Below are positions 34,672-44,147 of a stretch of DNA of 64,000 bases, one piece after another (the first letter of the stretch is position 1; each line of letters starts with the position of its first letter). The notes beneath the pieces were generated by a model, which made no database searches, was not told the DNA's origin, and saw nothing but the letters and a program-made list of their open reading frames with translations. Both the position numbers and the translations under genes were made by a program. The stretch is from GCA-2697345 sp002697345. GTDB taxonomy: Bacteria; Pseudomonadota; Alphaproteobacteria; Rhodobacterales; Rhodobacteraceae. The stretch spans positions 1,850,623 to 1,914,622 of the forward strand of contig CALSNB010000001.1 of assembly GCA_943787605.1 (NCBI GenBank), written 5' to 3'.

Positions 34672-35901
34672 ATGCGTCGTGTTGTTATTACTGGTCTAGG
34701 GGTTGTTTCTCCAATTGGTAACTCTTCTTCGGAAGTTCTTCATTCACTTAAGAATGGGATATCTGGTATAGGGTTTTCAGAAGAGATGTCAGAGAGAGGC
34801 TTTCGTAGCCAAGTGTCTGGAAATCTAAAAATTGATGTATCAGAGAAAATAGATAAAAGAATCTTAAGATTTATGGGTCCGGGAGCAGCATATGCTTATA
34901 TTGCGATGACCCAAGCTATTGAGGACGCTGGGTTGGGTTCAAAAGATGTCGTGAATTATCGTACAGGTTTAATTGCTGGCTCTGGGGGACCATCTACCTC
35001 AGCAATACTTGCGGCCCATCAAACAGTATTAGAAAAAGGATCTACTAAACGAATAGGCCCTTTTGCAGTGCCAAAGTGTATGTCATCAACAGTTTCTGCT
35101 AATCTCGCAACTGCCTTTCAAATAAAAGGAATAAATTATTCAATTACTTCTGCGTGTTCTACTTCATTGCATTGCATAGGGGCGGCTTCTGAACAAATTC
35201 AAATGGGAAAACAAGATGTTATGTTCGCTGGTGGGGCAGAAGAGTTAGATTGGACCCTTTCGTGTCTTTTTGATGCTATGGGGGCTATGTCTTCAAAATA
35301 TAACGAAACACCAGATAAGGCTTCCAGAGCTTTTGATGCTAATCGTGATGGGTTTGTAATAGCTGGTGGTGGAGGTATGGTAGTTCTTGAAGAGTTGGAG
35401 CATGCTAAGGCTCGAGGTGCAAAGATTTATGCAGAAATTACCGGTTTTGCTGCTACCTCTGATGGCCATGATATGGTTGCCCCATCTGGGGAAGGTGGAG
35501 AGCGGGCAATGCGCTTGGCTCTAGAGACACTTCCGATAGAAAGGTCAATTAGCTACATAAATGCGCATGGAACGTCTACTCCAGTTGGAGACGTTGGTGA
35601 GGTAGAAGCAGTTAGAAGAGTTTTTAATCCGGGTTCAGTACCATTAATATCTTCTACAAAGTCTATGACGGGGCATGCTCAAGGTGCGGCTGGAGCACTT
35701 GAGGCTATTTATTGTTTGCTGATGTTAGAAAATGATTTTATAGCGCCTTCGATAAATGTGAATAACCTAGATCCAGCATTAATGGCAGCAGAAATTTCAA
35801 CTAACTTAGTAGAGAATGCAGAATTAGATACTGTTATGACCAACTCTTTTGGATTTGGAGGAACTAATGGTTCTATGTTGTTAAGTAAATTTTATGGGTA
35901 G
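34672..35901 (+). CDS. fabB: beta-ketoacyl-ACP synthase I
   Basis: Condenses malonyl-ACP with acyl-ACP and is needed to elongate the FabA product. The 409-residue thiolase-fold enzyme shows the Cys-His-His triad: C162 in [11 protein letters not shown]299 in [11 protein letters not shown] and H335 in TGHAQGAAG, plus the C-terminal FGFGGTNGS glycine loop. The operon position between fabA and fabI fixes it as FabB rather than FabF. It has a good ribosome site (AGGAGA). Confidence 0.97.
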   Translation: MRRVVITGLGVVSPIGNSSSEVLHSLKNGISGIGFSEEMSERGFRSQVSGNLKIDVSEKIDKRILRFMGPGAAYAYIAMTQAIEDAGLGSKDVVNYRTGLIAGSGGPSTSAILAAHQTVLEKGSTKRIGPFAVPKCMSSTVSANLATAFQIKGINYSITSACSTSLHCIGAASEQIQMGKQDVMFAGGAEELDWTLSCLFDAMGAMSSKYNETPDKASRAFDANRDGFVIAGGGGMVVLEELEHAKARGAKIYAEITGFAATSDGHDMVAPSGEGGERAMRLALETLPIERSISYINAHGTSTPVGDVGEVEAVRRVFNPGSVPLISSTKSMTGHAQGAAGALEAIYCLLMLENDFIAPSINVNNLDPALMAAEISTNLVENAELDTVMTNSFGFGGTNGSMLLSKFYG

Positions 35902-35907
35902 GTTAAT

Positions 35908-36696
35908 ATGGCTGATTTAATGAGCGGTAAGCGCGGTCTTATAATGGGAGTGGCAAATGAAAGGTCAATTGCCTGGGGAATAGCGTCAGCTATGGCATCT
36001 GAGGGGGCTGAGCTAGCGTTTTCATATCAGGGTGAAGCGTTTGGTAGGCGAGTAAAGCCATTAGCGGAAAGCCTGGGTTCTGACCTATTAGTAGATGTTG
36101 ATGTTTCTGATGAGGATTCAATGGAAAAATGCTTTAACCTAATTGGTGATAGATGGGGTGGTTTAGATTTTATTGTCCACGCTATTGCCTACTCAGATAA
36201 AAATGAGCTGACTGGTAGGTTTATTGATACGTCCAAAGAGAACTTTATAAATTCTCTTTCGATATCATGCTTTTCTTTTATTGATATCGCTAGGCGAGCA
36301 GTTCCGTTGATGCCAAACGGAGGAACATTGCTCACATTGACTTATCAGGGCTCAAATCGAGTAACTCCTTTTTATAACGTGATGGGGGCTGCTAAGGCGG
36401 CACTTGAAAGCTCCGTTAGATACTTAGCCAATGATTTAGGCCCCAATAATATTAGAGTAAATGCAATTAGCCCTGGTCCGATGAAAACTTTAGCAGGAGC
36501 AGCGATTGGTGGTGCTAGAAAAACATTCCGCCATACCGAGTCTAATGCACCACTACGCTCTAATGCGACCCTAAATGCAGTGGGTGGGACAGCTGTGTAT
36601 CTTGCTTCTGAAATGGGACTGTACACGACAGGAGAAATTATTCGTGTTGATGGTGGATACCATGTTTTAGGTATGCCACTAAGTGAAAACATTTAA
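35908..36696 (+). CDS. fabI: enoyl-ACP reductase (NADH), FabI type
   Basis: Last step of each fatty-acid elongation cycle. The 262-residue SDR-fold protein has the FabI-specific N-terminus (GKRGLIMGVANERSIAWGIA), the Y-x6-K active site in FYNVMGAAKAALE, and RVNAISPGPMKTLA near the substrate-binding loop. It follows fabB with 6 bp between them and ends the fabA-fabB-fabI operon; a HAD-family gene follows 50 bp later on the same strand and may be read through. Confidence 0.95.
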   Translation: MADLMSGKRGLIMGVANERSIAWGIASAMASEGAELAFSYQGEAFGRRVKPLAESLGSDLLVDVDVSDEDSMEKCFNLIGDRWGGLDFIVHAIAYSDKNELTGRFIDTSKENFINSLSISCFSFIDIARRAVPLMPNGGTLLTLTYQGSNRVTPFYNVMGAAKAALESSVRYLANDLGPNNIRVNAISPGPMKTLAGAAIGGARKTFRHTESNAPLRSNATLNAVGGTAVYLASEMGLYTTGEIIRVDGGYHVLGMPLSENI

Positions 36697-36746
36697 CTAA
36701 ATTTTTAATTTTAGAAGTTATTAGTTGCCAAGAAAGATAAAAATTA

Positions 36747-37433
36747 ATGCCTATTAAAGTTTGTGTATTTGATGCTTATGGTACCCTTTTTGATGTGGCG
36801 TCGGCAGCTAGAGAGCTAGCACTTCAACCTGGTAGAGAGAGGTTAAAAAACTGTTGGGTTAAATTGGCCAATGACTGGAGGCATAAACAATTACAGTATT
36901 CTTGGTTAAGAGCAATTATGAATAAACATACAGACTTCTGGTCTGTCACCCAAGATGGTTTGGATTGGGCGTTAGAAGCTAATAATCTAAGTGATGATTC
37001 TGACCTTCGAAAAGAGCTCTTAAAGCTATACTTTAACCTTACAGCATACCCCGAGGTTTTCCAAATGCTATCAGATTTAAGAAGTAATCATATATTGACA
37101 GGAATTTTGTCAAACGGATCTCCTGATATGTTGAATGGCGCTGTTCAATCTGCAGGAATATCGGATCTATTGAATGAAGTTATTAGTGTAGAAGATGTTG
37201 GCGTATTTAAACCTGATATTAGCGTTTATGAATTAGTTGAAAAACGATTTGGCTGTGAAATAAGAGAAGTACTATTTGTATCGTCCAATTGCTGGGACGC
37301 TTGCGCAGCGGCAAGCTTTGGTTTTCAAACGGGTTGGGTCAACCGATCTAATGAGCCAAAAGATAGGTTGCCTTCTGGTAACTTAGTCATAATGAAGGAT
37401 CTCTCAGATATAGCTACGTTGGTAGTAAAATAA
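36747..37433 (+). CDS. (S)-2-haloacid dehalogenase, haloacid dehalogenase type II
   Basis: A 228-residue HAD-superfamily hydrolase that matches the L-2-haloacid dehalogenase subgroup rather than general phosphatases. The nucleophile Asp9 lies in VFDAYGTLFD, and the specific motifs WRHKQLQYSWLR, LSNGSPDML, FKPDISVYELVEK and FVSSNCWDACAA supply the Arg, Ser/Asn, Lys, Tyr and Asn/Asp residues known from the characterised enzymes. It would hydrolyse 2-chloro- or 2-bromo-carboxylates to 2-hydroxyacids, plausible for a marine bacterium. It precedes the dehydratase gene by 15 bp. Confidence 0.87.
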   Translation: MPIKVCVFDAYGTLFDVASAARELALQPGRERLKNCWVKLANDWRHKQLQYSWLRAIMNKHTDFWSVTQDGLDWALEANNLSDDSDLRKELLKLYFNLTAYPEVFQMLSDLRSNHILTGILSNGSPDMLNGAVQSAGISDLLNEVISVEDVGVFKPDISVYELVEKRFGCEIREVLFVSSNCWDACAAASFGFQTGWVNRSNEPKDRLPSGNLVIMKDLSDIATLVVK

Positions 37434-37448
37434 GGTTGGAGAATTAAT

Positions 37449-38429
37449 ATGAATATTGATATGATTGAAGCTGCAAGAAAGCGGCTAAAAGGCTACTCAC
37501 GGGTAACGCCATTACTTTCCTCACCATTTATAGATGAGCTCGCTGGTAGAAGAGTTTTTGTAAAAGCAGAAACACTCCAACATACGGGATCCTTTAAGTT
37601 TAGAGGCGCCTGGTCAGCTGTATCAGCTATGACAGAAGAAAAGAAAAAAAATGGTGTTTTAGCTTTTTCTAGTGGGAATCATGCCCAAGGTGTAGCATTG
37701 GCTGCAAAAAACCACGGAATTTCAGCTTTAATTATTATGCCCACCGATGCACCAAAAATGAAAATTGATAACACTAGAGCTTTGGGTGCTGAAATCGTTC
37801 TTTATGATAGAATTAAAGAAAGCAGAGAAGAAATAGGAGAAAAAATTTCAAAAGATCGTGGGTTAACATTGATTAAGCCTTATGATGAGCCCGAGGTTAT
37901 TGCCGGTCAGGGAACAGTTGGGCTTGAGATTATCGAACAGGCTAAAGAATTAGATGTAGATGCTAAGAATTTGTTGGTTTGTTGTGGTGGTGGTGGATTA
38001 ACCTCCGGTGTAGCTATCGGGATTGCTCATTATGCACCAAATATTTCGGTAAGACCTGTGGAACCAGTTGGTTACGACGATGTAACAAAGTCCTTAGCTT
38101 CTGGAAAAATTATAAAAAACAAGGATGGATCAGGCTCCATATGCGATGCAATTGTTACCCCTCAACCGGGCGACTTAACATTTCCAATAATGCAAAAATA
38201 TTGTAGCTCAGGGTTGGTAGTATCTGATGAAGATTGTTTAAAAACTATGGCCATTGCGTATTCTCGTCTAAAGATAGTATTAGAACCTGGAGGTGCTGTT
38301 GCACTAGCTTCTGCAATCTTTAAGAAAAAAGAGGTAGATGGCGATGATGTAATTGTTATAGCGTCAGGTGGAAATGTTGATGAGGGTCTCTTTAGGTCAG
38401 CATTAGAAAAGTATGGTAATTCTTTTTAG
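37449..38429 (+). CDS. threonine/serine dehydratase (PLP fold type II)
   Basis: A 326-residue cytosolic PLP enzyme with the Schiff-base Lys in GSFKFRGAW, SSGNHAQGVALAAK at the substrate carboxylate site, and the phosphate loop CCGGGGLTSGVA. It lacks the C-terminal ACT regulatory domain of biosynthetic IlvA, so it belongs to the short catabolic dehydratase/serine racemase group. Products would be 2-oxobutyrate or pyruvate plus ammonia. It lies 15 bp after the haloacid dehalogenase, and its last codons overlap the convergent pcaD by 4 bp. Confidence 0.88.
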   Translation: MNIDMIEAARKRLKGYSRVTPLLSSPFIDELAGRRVFVKAETLQHTGSFKFRGAWSAVSAMTEEKKKNGVLAFSSGNHAQGVALAAKNHGISALIIMPTDAPKMKIDNTRALGAEIVLYDRIKESREEIGEKISKDRGLTLIKPYDEPEVIAGQGTVGLEIIEQAKELDVDAKNLLVCCGGGGLTSGVAIGIAHYAPNISVRPVEPVGYDDVTKSLASGKIIKNKDGSGSICDAIVTPQPGDLTFPIMQKYCSSGLVVSDEDCLKTMAIAYSRLKIVLEPGGAVALASAIFKKKEVDGDDVIVIASGGNVDEGLFRSALEKYGNSF

Positions 38430-39208
38430 GTGTTACTATTGATAAAGTCGTTTAATTTATGTGCATACTCTTTAGGTTTTTCAACACAAGGCAGGTGGCC
38501 TGCTCCTTTTATTAAATAAAACTCACTTCCTTTAATTAGATTTTGTGTCTCTTTAACTAAATCTGGTGGTGTTGACCCATCCTCGCCACCAGCGATTGCC
38601 AAGGTTGGCATCATTAAAGTTGAGGTTTGTTCATAAAAGTCAGTGTTGGATATTGCAGCACAACATCCTATATAGCCATTTGGAAGAGTATCTAGAAACA
38701 TATTTTTCCATCTATCAATCTTGTGACTTTTAAAGAAATTTTTAGAGAACCATCGCTCCATTACTGAGTTAACCATATGTGATAGTCCATTTGCCTCTAC
38801 AGCTTTAATACGGTCTTCCCAAAGATCTTTTGTACCAATTTTGCTCGCGGTGTTTGACAGTACTAAAGCTTTTATGAGATTAGGTCGCCTAGCTGCCAGC
38901 CCTTGTGCAATCATTCCTCCAATAGAAAGTCCAACAAAAACACATTTTTCTATATTCAAAGAGTTTATTAAAAATTCCACATCGGAGATTAAACAAGCCA
39001 TATCGTATGGTGGTTTTGGTGAGCTAGAATCTCCATGCCCTCGTTTATCATATCGTACTAATCTAAATTTGGGATCTAAATGTGGTATTATCTCATCCCA
39101 AAGATAAAGATTTGTTCCAAGAGAGTTTGAAAATATTATTGGGAAACCGCTTGGGTCACCTTCGTCCAAGTAATTTATACTTATGTAATTATTTTTAATA
39201 TAGGGCAT
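38426..39208 (-). CDS. pcaD: 3-oxoadipate enol-lactonase
   Basis: Opens the enol-lactone of the protocatechuate branch of the beta-ketoadipate pathway. The 260-residue alpha/beta hydrolase has the nucleophile elbow GLSIGGM (Ser in VGLSIGGMIAQGLA), an oxyanion segment NSLGTNLYLW, and the late catalytic His in GAGHLPCVEKP. The start is ATG 39208 with GAGAG upstream, seven bases after the pobA stop; the open frame reaches 39247 only by overlapping pobA. It is co-transcribed with pobA, which supports the PcaD call over other hydrolases. Confidence 0.85.
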   Translation of the reverse strand: MPYIKNNYISINYLDEGDPSGFPIIFSNSLGTNLYLWDEIIPHLDPKFRLVRYDKRGHGDSSSPKPPYDMACLISDVEFLINSLNIEKCVFVGLSIGGMIAQGLAARRPNLIKALVLSNTASKIGTKDLWEDRIKAVEANGLSHMVNSVMERWFSKNFFKSHKIDRWKNMFLDTLPNGYIGCCAAISNTDFYEQTSTLMMPTLAIAGGEDGSTPPDLVKETQNLIKGSEFYLIKGAGHLPCVEKPKEYAHKLNDFINSNT

Positions 39209-39215
39209 AATTCTC

Positions 39216-40385
39216 TCAATATGGCAGGCCAACGTAGTTTTCAGCAAAGACTGCCTGTGCAGCGTTAGATTCTTCTAAATATTTTAGTTCAGATTCTTGA
39301 ATTTGTTGATCAAACTTTGTTTGATTTGGAAACCGATGAAGTTGGGTAGTCATCCACCAAGAAAAACGTACTGCTTTCCAAACTCGCTCGGACGCTTTCT
39401 CAGAGTATCTATTAATGCCTTCCATTGATTTCTCTAGATAATAAAGTTTAAGTGCCTCAAATAGGTAATGTACATCAGATACAGCGAGATTTAGGCCTTT
39501 TGCACCAGTTGGCGGAACAATGTGAGCTGCATCACCCACAAGAAATAGGCGTCCCCATTTCATGGGGTTTGCTACAAAAGACCTGAGGGGAGCAATTGAT
39601 TTTTCAATCGATTTACCAGTAACAAGATTATCTGCCGCTTCCTCTGGTATTCTTTTTTTTAACTCGTCCCAGAATGTTTTGTCATCCCATTTATCTAAAG
39701 AATCGCTGACTGGGGCTTGAATGTAGTAGCGGCTAAGGTTTTTATTTCGCATTGAACATAGGGCAAAGCCACGAGAGTGATTGGCATAGATTAGTTCATC
39801 GCTCACTGGTGGGGTTTCGGATAGCACCCCTAACCAACCAAAGGGATAGACCCTTTCATACTCTTTAAGAATATTAACTGGAATAGATTTACGGCTTACT
39901 CCATGAAAACCATCACAGCCTGCCAAGAAATCCCAATCAATTCTGTATTCAGTTCCGTCCTTGTGGTAAATTAAGTATCCAGATTCAGTTTGGACATTAT
40001 GGATTGTTATATTTTCTACATCATGAATGATTACCCTGCTTCTTTTATCACTGGCCGCGTAAAGGTCTGCAGTCACTTCTGTCTGCCCGTAGACCATTAC
40101 CTTGTTTTTGACTAGTTTTTGGAAGTCTACTCTAAAACCCTTATTTTGTGATGAAAGATAGGTCCCCTTATGGATAAACCCTTCCTTATCCATTCGGCTA
40201 CCTAACCCTGAATTTCGTAGCATTTCCACTGTACCCCATTCGAGAACACCCGCTCTAACTCTACTTAATACGTGGTTTCGACTTTTCTTTTCTAAAATTA
40301 CGGAATCTATACCTACTTGATCTAGTAGATGAGATAGAAGTAACCCAGAAGGTCCCCCACCTATTATAGCAACTTGAGTTCTCAT
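39216..40385 (-). CDS. pobA: 4-hydroxybenzoate 3-monooxygenase
   Basis: A 389-residue FAD monooxygenase that turns 4-hydroxybenzoate into protocatechuate using NADPH and O2. It begins MRTQVAIIGGGPSGLLLSHLL (FAD Rossmann motif), contains the DG motif around DFLAGCDGFHGVSR, and the second FAD motif GRLFLVGDAAHIVPPTGAKG, all as in the structurally known enzyme, with the same length. The start is ATG 40385 because GGAG lies 6 bases upstream and it gives the usual N-terminus; four extra codons from 40397 are possible. It is followed by pcaD in a two-gene operon; pcaGH and pcaBC are not in the window. Confidence 0.93.
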   Translation of the reverse strand: MRTQVAIIGGGPSGLLLSHLLDQVGIDSVILEKKSRNHVLSRVRAGVLEWGTVEMLRNSGLGSRMDKEGFIHKGTYLSSQNKGFRVDFQKLVKNKVMVYGQTEVTADLYAASDKRSRVIIHDVENITIHNVQTESGYLIYHKDGTEYRIDWDFLAGCDGFHGVSRKSIPVNILKEYERVYPFGWLGVLSETPPVSDELIYANHSRGFALCSMRNKNLSRYYIQAPVSDSLDKWDDKTFWDELKKRIPEEAADNLVTGKSIEKSIAPLRSFVANPMKWGRLFLVGDAAHIVPPTGAKGLNLAVSDVHYLFEALKLYYLEKSMEGINRYSEKASERVWKAVRFSWWMTTQLHRFPNQTKFDQQIQESELKYLEESNAAQAVFAENYVGLPY

Positions 40386-40502
40386 CACGATCTCCATAGG
40401 TTTTAACTGCTTTAATTAGTTAACACTTAAGTTATTGTTAAAATTTAGTTGCATGTTAAGGAGTGGAAGGCAATTGTTCTATTAATAATAAGGATTAAAA
40501 AA

Positions 40503-41588
40503 ATGGGTATTATCAAAGCTGCTGTTTGTAAAGAATTTGGAAAACCACTTTCGATTGAAAATATTATTTTACGTGATCCACAACATGGTGAGATTGAAGT
40601 AACATTAGAGGCTTGTGCCGTATGCTACTCAGATATCTCATGTATTGATGGCGGTTGGGGTGGTGTTTTGCCGGCCGTATATGGTCATGAAGCTGTAGGA
40701 AAAATTTCTAAACTCGGGCCTGAAACACACGGTTATGAGATTAATGATAGAGTCCTCTTAACTTTAATCCGAGCTTGTGGAGGTTGTATTTCTTGTTCTA
40801 CTGGGGCCCCCACGCAATGTAGTGAACCATATGATCGTGCCAATGGGCCTATTGCGATGCTAGATGGTAGTCAGTTGGAACATGGTCTAGCATGTGGCGC
40901 TTTTGCAGAAAAAGCAGTTGTTGATCAGAGTCAAATTGTAAAAATTCCTGAATTTATTCCAAGCGAAGCTGCTTGTTTGCTTTCCTGTGGAGTGATTACT
41001 GGAATAGGGGCGGTGGTAAACACTGCGAAAACTCGGCCGGGTGATAATGTAGTAGTAGTTGGTGCAGGTGGAGTAGGACTAAACACGATACAGGCGGCAA
41101 AAATTTCGGGTGCTAGACGAATTATTGCTATGGATGTTGTTAAAGAAAAATTGGAGGTAGCTAAAGAGTTTGGTGCGACAGATGTTTTATTGGCTGATCA
41201 AGAAAAACCCTGGAAGGCTATAAATAAAATAACAAATGGAGAAATGGTAACTTCCGTCTTTGTAACAGTGGGGTCGATTAGCGCTTATGAGAGTGCTGCT
41301 CGATATCTTAGCCCAGGTGGAAATATTTATATTGTTGGAATGCCCCACTCTGGTCAAAAAGCTGAATATGAGTTGGTGATTTTGGGAGCATTATCTCAAG
41401 GTATGAAGGGTTCAAAAATGGGTGATATCGTTTTAAAAAGAGATATCCCATGGATTATTGATCTTTATCATCAAGGGCGATTGAAGTTAGATGAGCTTGT
41501 TTCAGGAAAGTGGTCTATAGAACAGATTAACGAAGCTATAGCAGATACAAAAACGGGCTCTGCAAGGCGTAATGTAATAATTTTTTAA
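40503..41588 (+). CDS. zinc-dependent alcohol dehydrogenase (MDR family)
   Basis: A 361-residue medium-chain dehydrogenase. Catalytic zinc ligands are in CYSDISCIDGG and GHEAVG; the structural zinc site is complete, with Cys spaced as CGGCISC...C; the NAD motif is VVVGAGGVGLNTIQAA. Features such as the C-terminal SGARRNVIIF place it near class III/NDMA-type alcohol dehydrogenases, but the substrate is unknown. The start is ATG 40503 (AAGGA upstream, MGIIKAAVCKEFGKPL); the open frame reaches 40449 without a ribosome site. It precedes an enolase-superfamily dehydratase by 39 bp, suggesting joint use in sugar or sugar-acid breakdown. Confidence 0.85.
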   Translation: MGIIKAAVCKEFGKPLSIENIILRDPQHGEIEVTLEACAVCYSDISCIDGGWGGVLPAVYGHEAVGKISKLGPETHGYEINDRVLLTLIRACGGCISCSTGAPTQCSEPYDRANGPIAMLDGSQLEHGLACGAFAEKAVVDQSQIVKIPEFIPSEAACLLSCGVITGIGAVVNTAKTRPGDNVVVVGAGGVGLNTIQAAKISGARRIIAMDVVKEKLEVAKEFGATDVLLADQEKPWKAINKITNGEMVTSVFVTVGSISAYESAARYLSPGGNIYIVGMPHSGQKAEYELVILGALSQGMKGSKMGDIVLKRDIPWIIDLYHQGRLKLDELVSGKWSIEQINEAIADTKTGSARRNVIIF

Positions 41589-41627
41589 AACAATTATTTT
41601 TATGCTTGTACTAATGGAGAAATATTT

Positions 41628-42860
41628 ATGAAATTAAAAGATCTTGAAGTTTTTATTGTTGCGCCTCCAGCACCAGGTTGGGGTGGTCGGTATTGGATTT
41701 TTACCAAATTAATTACTGATTGTGGTTTTGTTGGATATGGTGAAGTGTATGCCTCTAGTGTGTCTCCAGAAGTAATGACCGCTGTTATCAGGGATGTTTT
41801 CGAACGTCATATGTTAAATGAAAACCCTGAAAATATAGAGCTAATGTTTAGAAGGGCATATTCTTCAGGTTTTACCCAAAGACCTGATTTGACAGTAATG
41901 GGAGCTTTTTCAGGCTTAGAGATTGCATGTTGGGATATTTTGGGTAAGTCTAGAAATCGACCAATCTACGCACTTTTAGGTGGTAAGATGAATCAACGTA
42001 TTCGAGCTTATACCTATCTTTACCCGCTACCGCATCACGATCTATATAAATTTTGGACATCTCCAGATTTAGCGGCAGAAGCGGCTTTAGAGGCTGTCAA
42101 TAACGGATATACGGCGGTTAAATTTGATCCAGCTGGTCCATATACATTGCGAGGTGGTCACCAGCCAGCTATGACAGATATATCTTTGTCTGTAGCTTTC
42201 TGTAAGGCTATTAGGGAGGCGATTGGCGATAGAGCAGATTTACTTTTTGGGACACATGGTCAGTTCACTACATCGGGAGCGATTAGACTTGCGCAGGCAT
42301 TGGAGCCTTATTCACCATTATGGTTTGAAGAGCCTATACCTCCAGATAATTTCCTTGAATTTTCAGAAGTAGCCAAAGCTACTAATATTCCAATTGCTGC
42401 TGGAGAACGGTTAACAACAAAAGCGGAGTTTGGGGCACTGCTTCGAACTGGAGGAATAAAAATTCTACAACCAGCGTTAGGTAGAGCTGGTGGGATTTGG
42501 GAAATGAAAAAAGTGGCTGGGTTAGCAGAGATTTTTAATGCAGAAATGGCACCACATTTATACGCTGGTCCTGTGGAGTGGGCAGCAAATATTCATTTAG
42601 CTACCTCCATACCAAACCTATTGATTGCTGAAACAATAGAGACGCCATTTCATAAAAAACTTATAAGTGGTTCCATAAAAGTAGAAAATGGTTTTATTGT
42701 GCCTCCTGAAGGTCCAGGATTAGGTATTAATTTTGATGAAAAAGTTGCAACAGAAAACCCTTACACTGGATCTGGCTTGCACTTAGAGATGCAAGAAGAC
42801 CCTTGTAACTATCAGAATGGTAACAATTTTTTGGGTGGTTCTCCAGGTAGAGTGGATTAG
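41628..42860 (+). CDS. mandelate racemase/muconate lactonizing enzyme family dehydratase (enolase superfamily)
   Basis: A 410-residue protein with the N-terminal capping domain and C-terminal barrel of the enolase superfamily. The barrel shows an AVKFDPAG segment at the end of strand 2, WFEEPIPPDN (metal Glu), AAGERLTTKAEF (second Glu), LQPALGRAGGI and a late APHLYAGPVEWAA with the His acid/base. This pattern is that of acid-sugar dehydratases (galactonate/galactarate type) rather than muconate enzymes; the exact sugar acid cannot be told. It lies in an apparent operon with the alcohol dehydrogenase. Confidence 0.85.
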   Translation: MKLKDLEVFIVAPPAPGWGGRYWIFTKLITDCGFVGYGEVYASSVSPEVMTAVIRDVFERHMLNENPENIELMFRRAYSSGFTQRPDLTVMGAFSGLEIACWDILGKSRNRPIYALLGGKMNQRIRAYTYLYPLPHHDLYKFWTSPDLAAEAALEAVNNGYTAVKFDPAGPYTLRGGHQPAMTDISLSVAFCKAIREAIGDRADLLFGTHGQFTTSGAIRLAQALEPYSPLWFEEPIPPDNFLEFSEVAKATNIPIAAGERLTTKAEFGALLRTGGIKILQPALGRAGGIWEMKKVAGLAEIFNAEMAPHLYAGPVEWAANIHLATSIPNLLIAETIETPFHKKLISGSIKVENGFIVPPEGPGLGINFDEKVATENPYTGSGLHLEMQEDPCNYQNGNNFLGGSPGRVD

Positions 42861-42951
42861 CTGAATGCCCTTGTATTTTAAAATTCTTTTAGAATAAAAT
42901 ATTCAATAAGTCTAAGAATTTTTTTTGTAACCTTGTTTATATAGTAAAATA

Positions 42952-42965
42952 CGTACATATGTACG
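42952..42965. promoter_or_regulatory. 14-bp perfect palindrome CGTACATATGTACG
   Basis: A perfect dyad in the 227-bp gap between the dehydratase and the adenosine-kinase-like gene, 122 bp upstream of the latter's start. It is flanked by AT-rich DNA with promoter-like TATAGTAAAAT just before it. The length and symmetry fit the operator of a dimeric repressor. The regulator is unknown. Confidence 0.45.
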
Positions 42966-43087
42966 GCAACAATATAATAAATATTTAAAGAAACTATTTG
43001 TACGACTTAATAGAAAAATTATGAATCTGATGTCGTGTTAAAAGTGAGTGACACCTTGTTGCTAACGCGAATTTGAGGAGAGTTAAT

Positions 43088-44083
43088 ATGAAAAAACCTT
43101 ATCAGGTCATTGGGGTAGGTAATGCAATGGTCGATGTGTTAGCGGAAATTGATGAAAGTTTCTTGATAAAAAATCAAATCAGTAAGGGTGTTATGCAGCT
43201 TACTGATAGAGATCGAGGAGTGCACCTTTGTTCATTAATAAAACCATCAAAAGAAGTTGGAGGTGGATCTGCAGCGAATACAATTGCTAGTATTGCTGAA
43301 GCTGGTGTTAAAACAGCCTACGTAGGTAAAATCAAAAATGATAAGCTGGGTAAGGTTTTTGCAGCTGATATGCATTCTCTTGGAGTTGATTATAGCACCC
43401 CTTTTGCTCCCTTGGAGCATCCCCAGGATACAGGTCGCTGTGTTGTGTTAATTACGCCAGATGGTGAACGGACAATGAACACATACTTGGGTGTCACCGA
43501 GTTCCTAAGCCCTAGTGATATCGATTCTGAAAAGATGATGAATTGTGAATGGATTTATCTAGAAGGTTATCGTTTTGATGGACCGGAGAGCCACGAAGCT
43601 TTTTCAAAAGCTATTGCAGCCTGTAAAGGAGATAATGGAAAAATATCGCTGACTTTATCTGATCCATTTTGCGTGCAAAGACACAAAGATGCATTTAATA
43701 AAGTAATTACAGAAAGTGTAGATTTACTCTTTTGTAATAGAGCTGAAATATTGGCACTTTATATGTGCGAGGACTTATTTGATGCTCTTAATCTTTCGTC
43801 AAAAGAAGTGGAAACAGTTGCGTGCACAGATGGAGAAAATGGTGCTTATATAGTCCACAAAGGAGAGTTAACTCATGTTAAGGCAAAGTCGGTAAAAGTT
43901 ATTGACACTACAGGCGCAGGAGATTTATTTGCAGCTGGTTTTTTGTGGGGAATAGTTAATGGATATGATATTAAAACTTCTGGCCAAATGGGCTGTGTTG
44001 CTGGTTCTAATATGGTGACTCAATTTGGAGCACGCCCGAAAGAAGGGTTGATTAGACTCTTTGAGTCTGAGGCATTGATTTGA
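43088..44083 (+). CDS. PfkB-family kinase, adenosine-kinase-like
   Basis: A 331-residue ribokinase-fold enzyme. The N-terminus VIGVGNAMVDVLAEID, the first signature GGGSAANTIASIAEAG, and the anion-hole/catalytic-base motif DTTGAGDLFAAGFLWG are clear. The sequence around GRCVVLITPDGERTMNTYLG is typical of the alphaproteobacterial 'adenosine kinase' group. Phosphorylation of a nucleoside or sugar is likely; adenosine is a reasonable guess. The start is ATG 43088 with GAGGAG upstream; the upstream TTG at 43073 overlaps that ribosome site. A HIT protein gene follows 64 bp later. Confidence 0.85.
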   Translation: MKKPYQVIGVGNAMVDVLAEIDESFLIKNQISKGVMQLTDRDRGVHLCSLIKPSKEVGGGSAANTIASIAEAGVKTAYVGKIKNDKLGKVFAADMHSLGVDYSTPFAPLEHPQDTGRCVVLITPDGERTMNTYLGVTEFLSPSDIDSEKMMNCEWIYLEGYRFDGPESHEAFSKAIAACKGDNGKISLTLSDPFCVQRHKDAFNKVITESVDLLFCNRAEILALYMCEDLFDALNLSSKEVETVACTDGENGAYIVHKGELTHVKAKSVKVIDTTGAGDLFAAGFLWGIVNGYDIKTSGQMGCVAGSNMVTQFGARPKEGLIRLFESEALI

Positions 44084-44147
44084 TATTGCCTTACTTTAGA
44101 TAAGTTTGTTAGTTTAATTGTAACAGTAAATGTAAAAGGGTTTTCAC

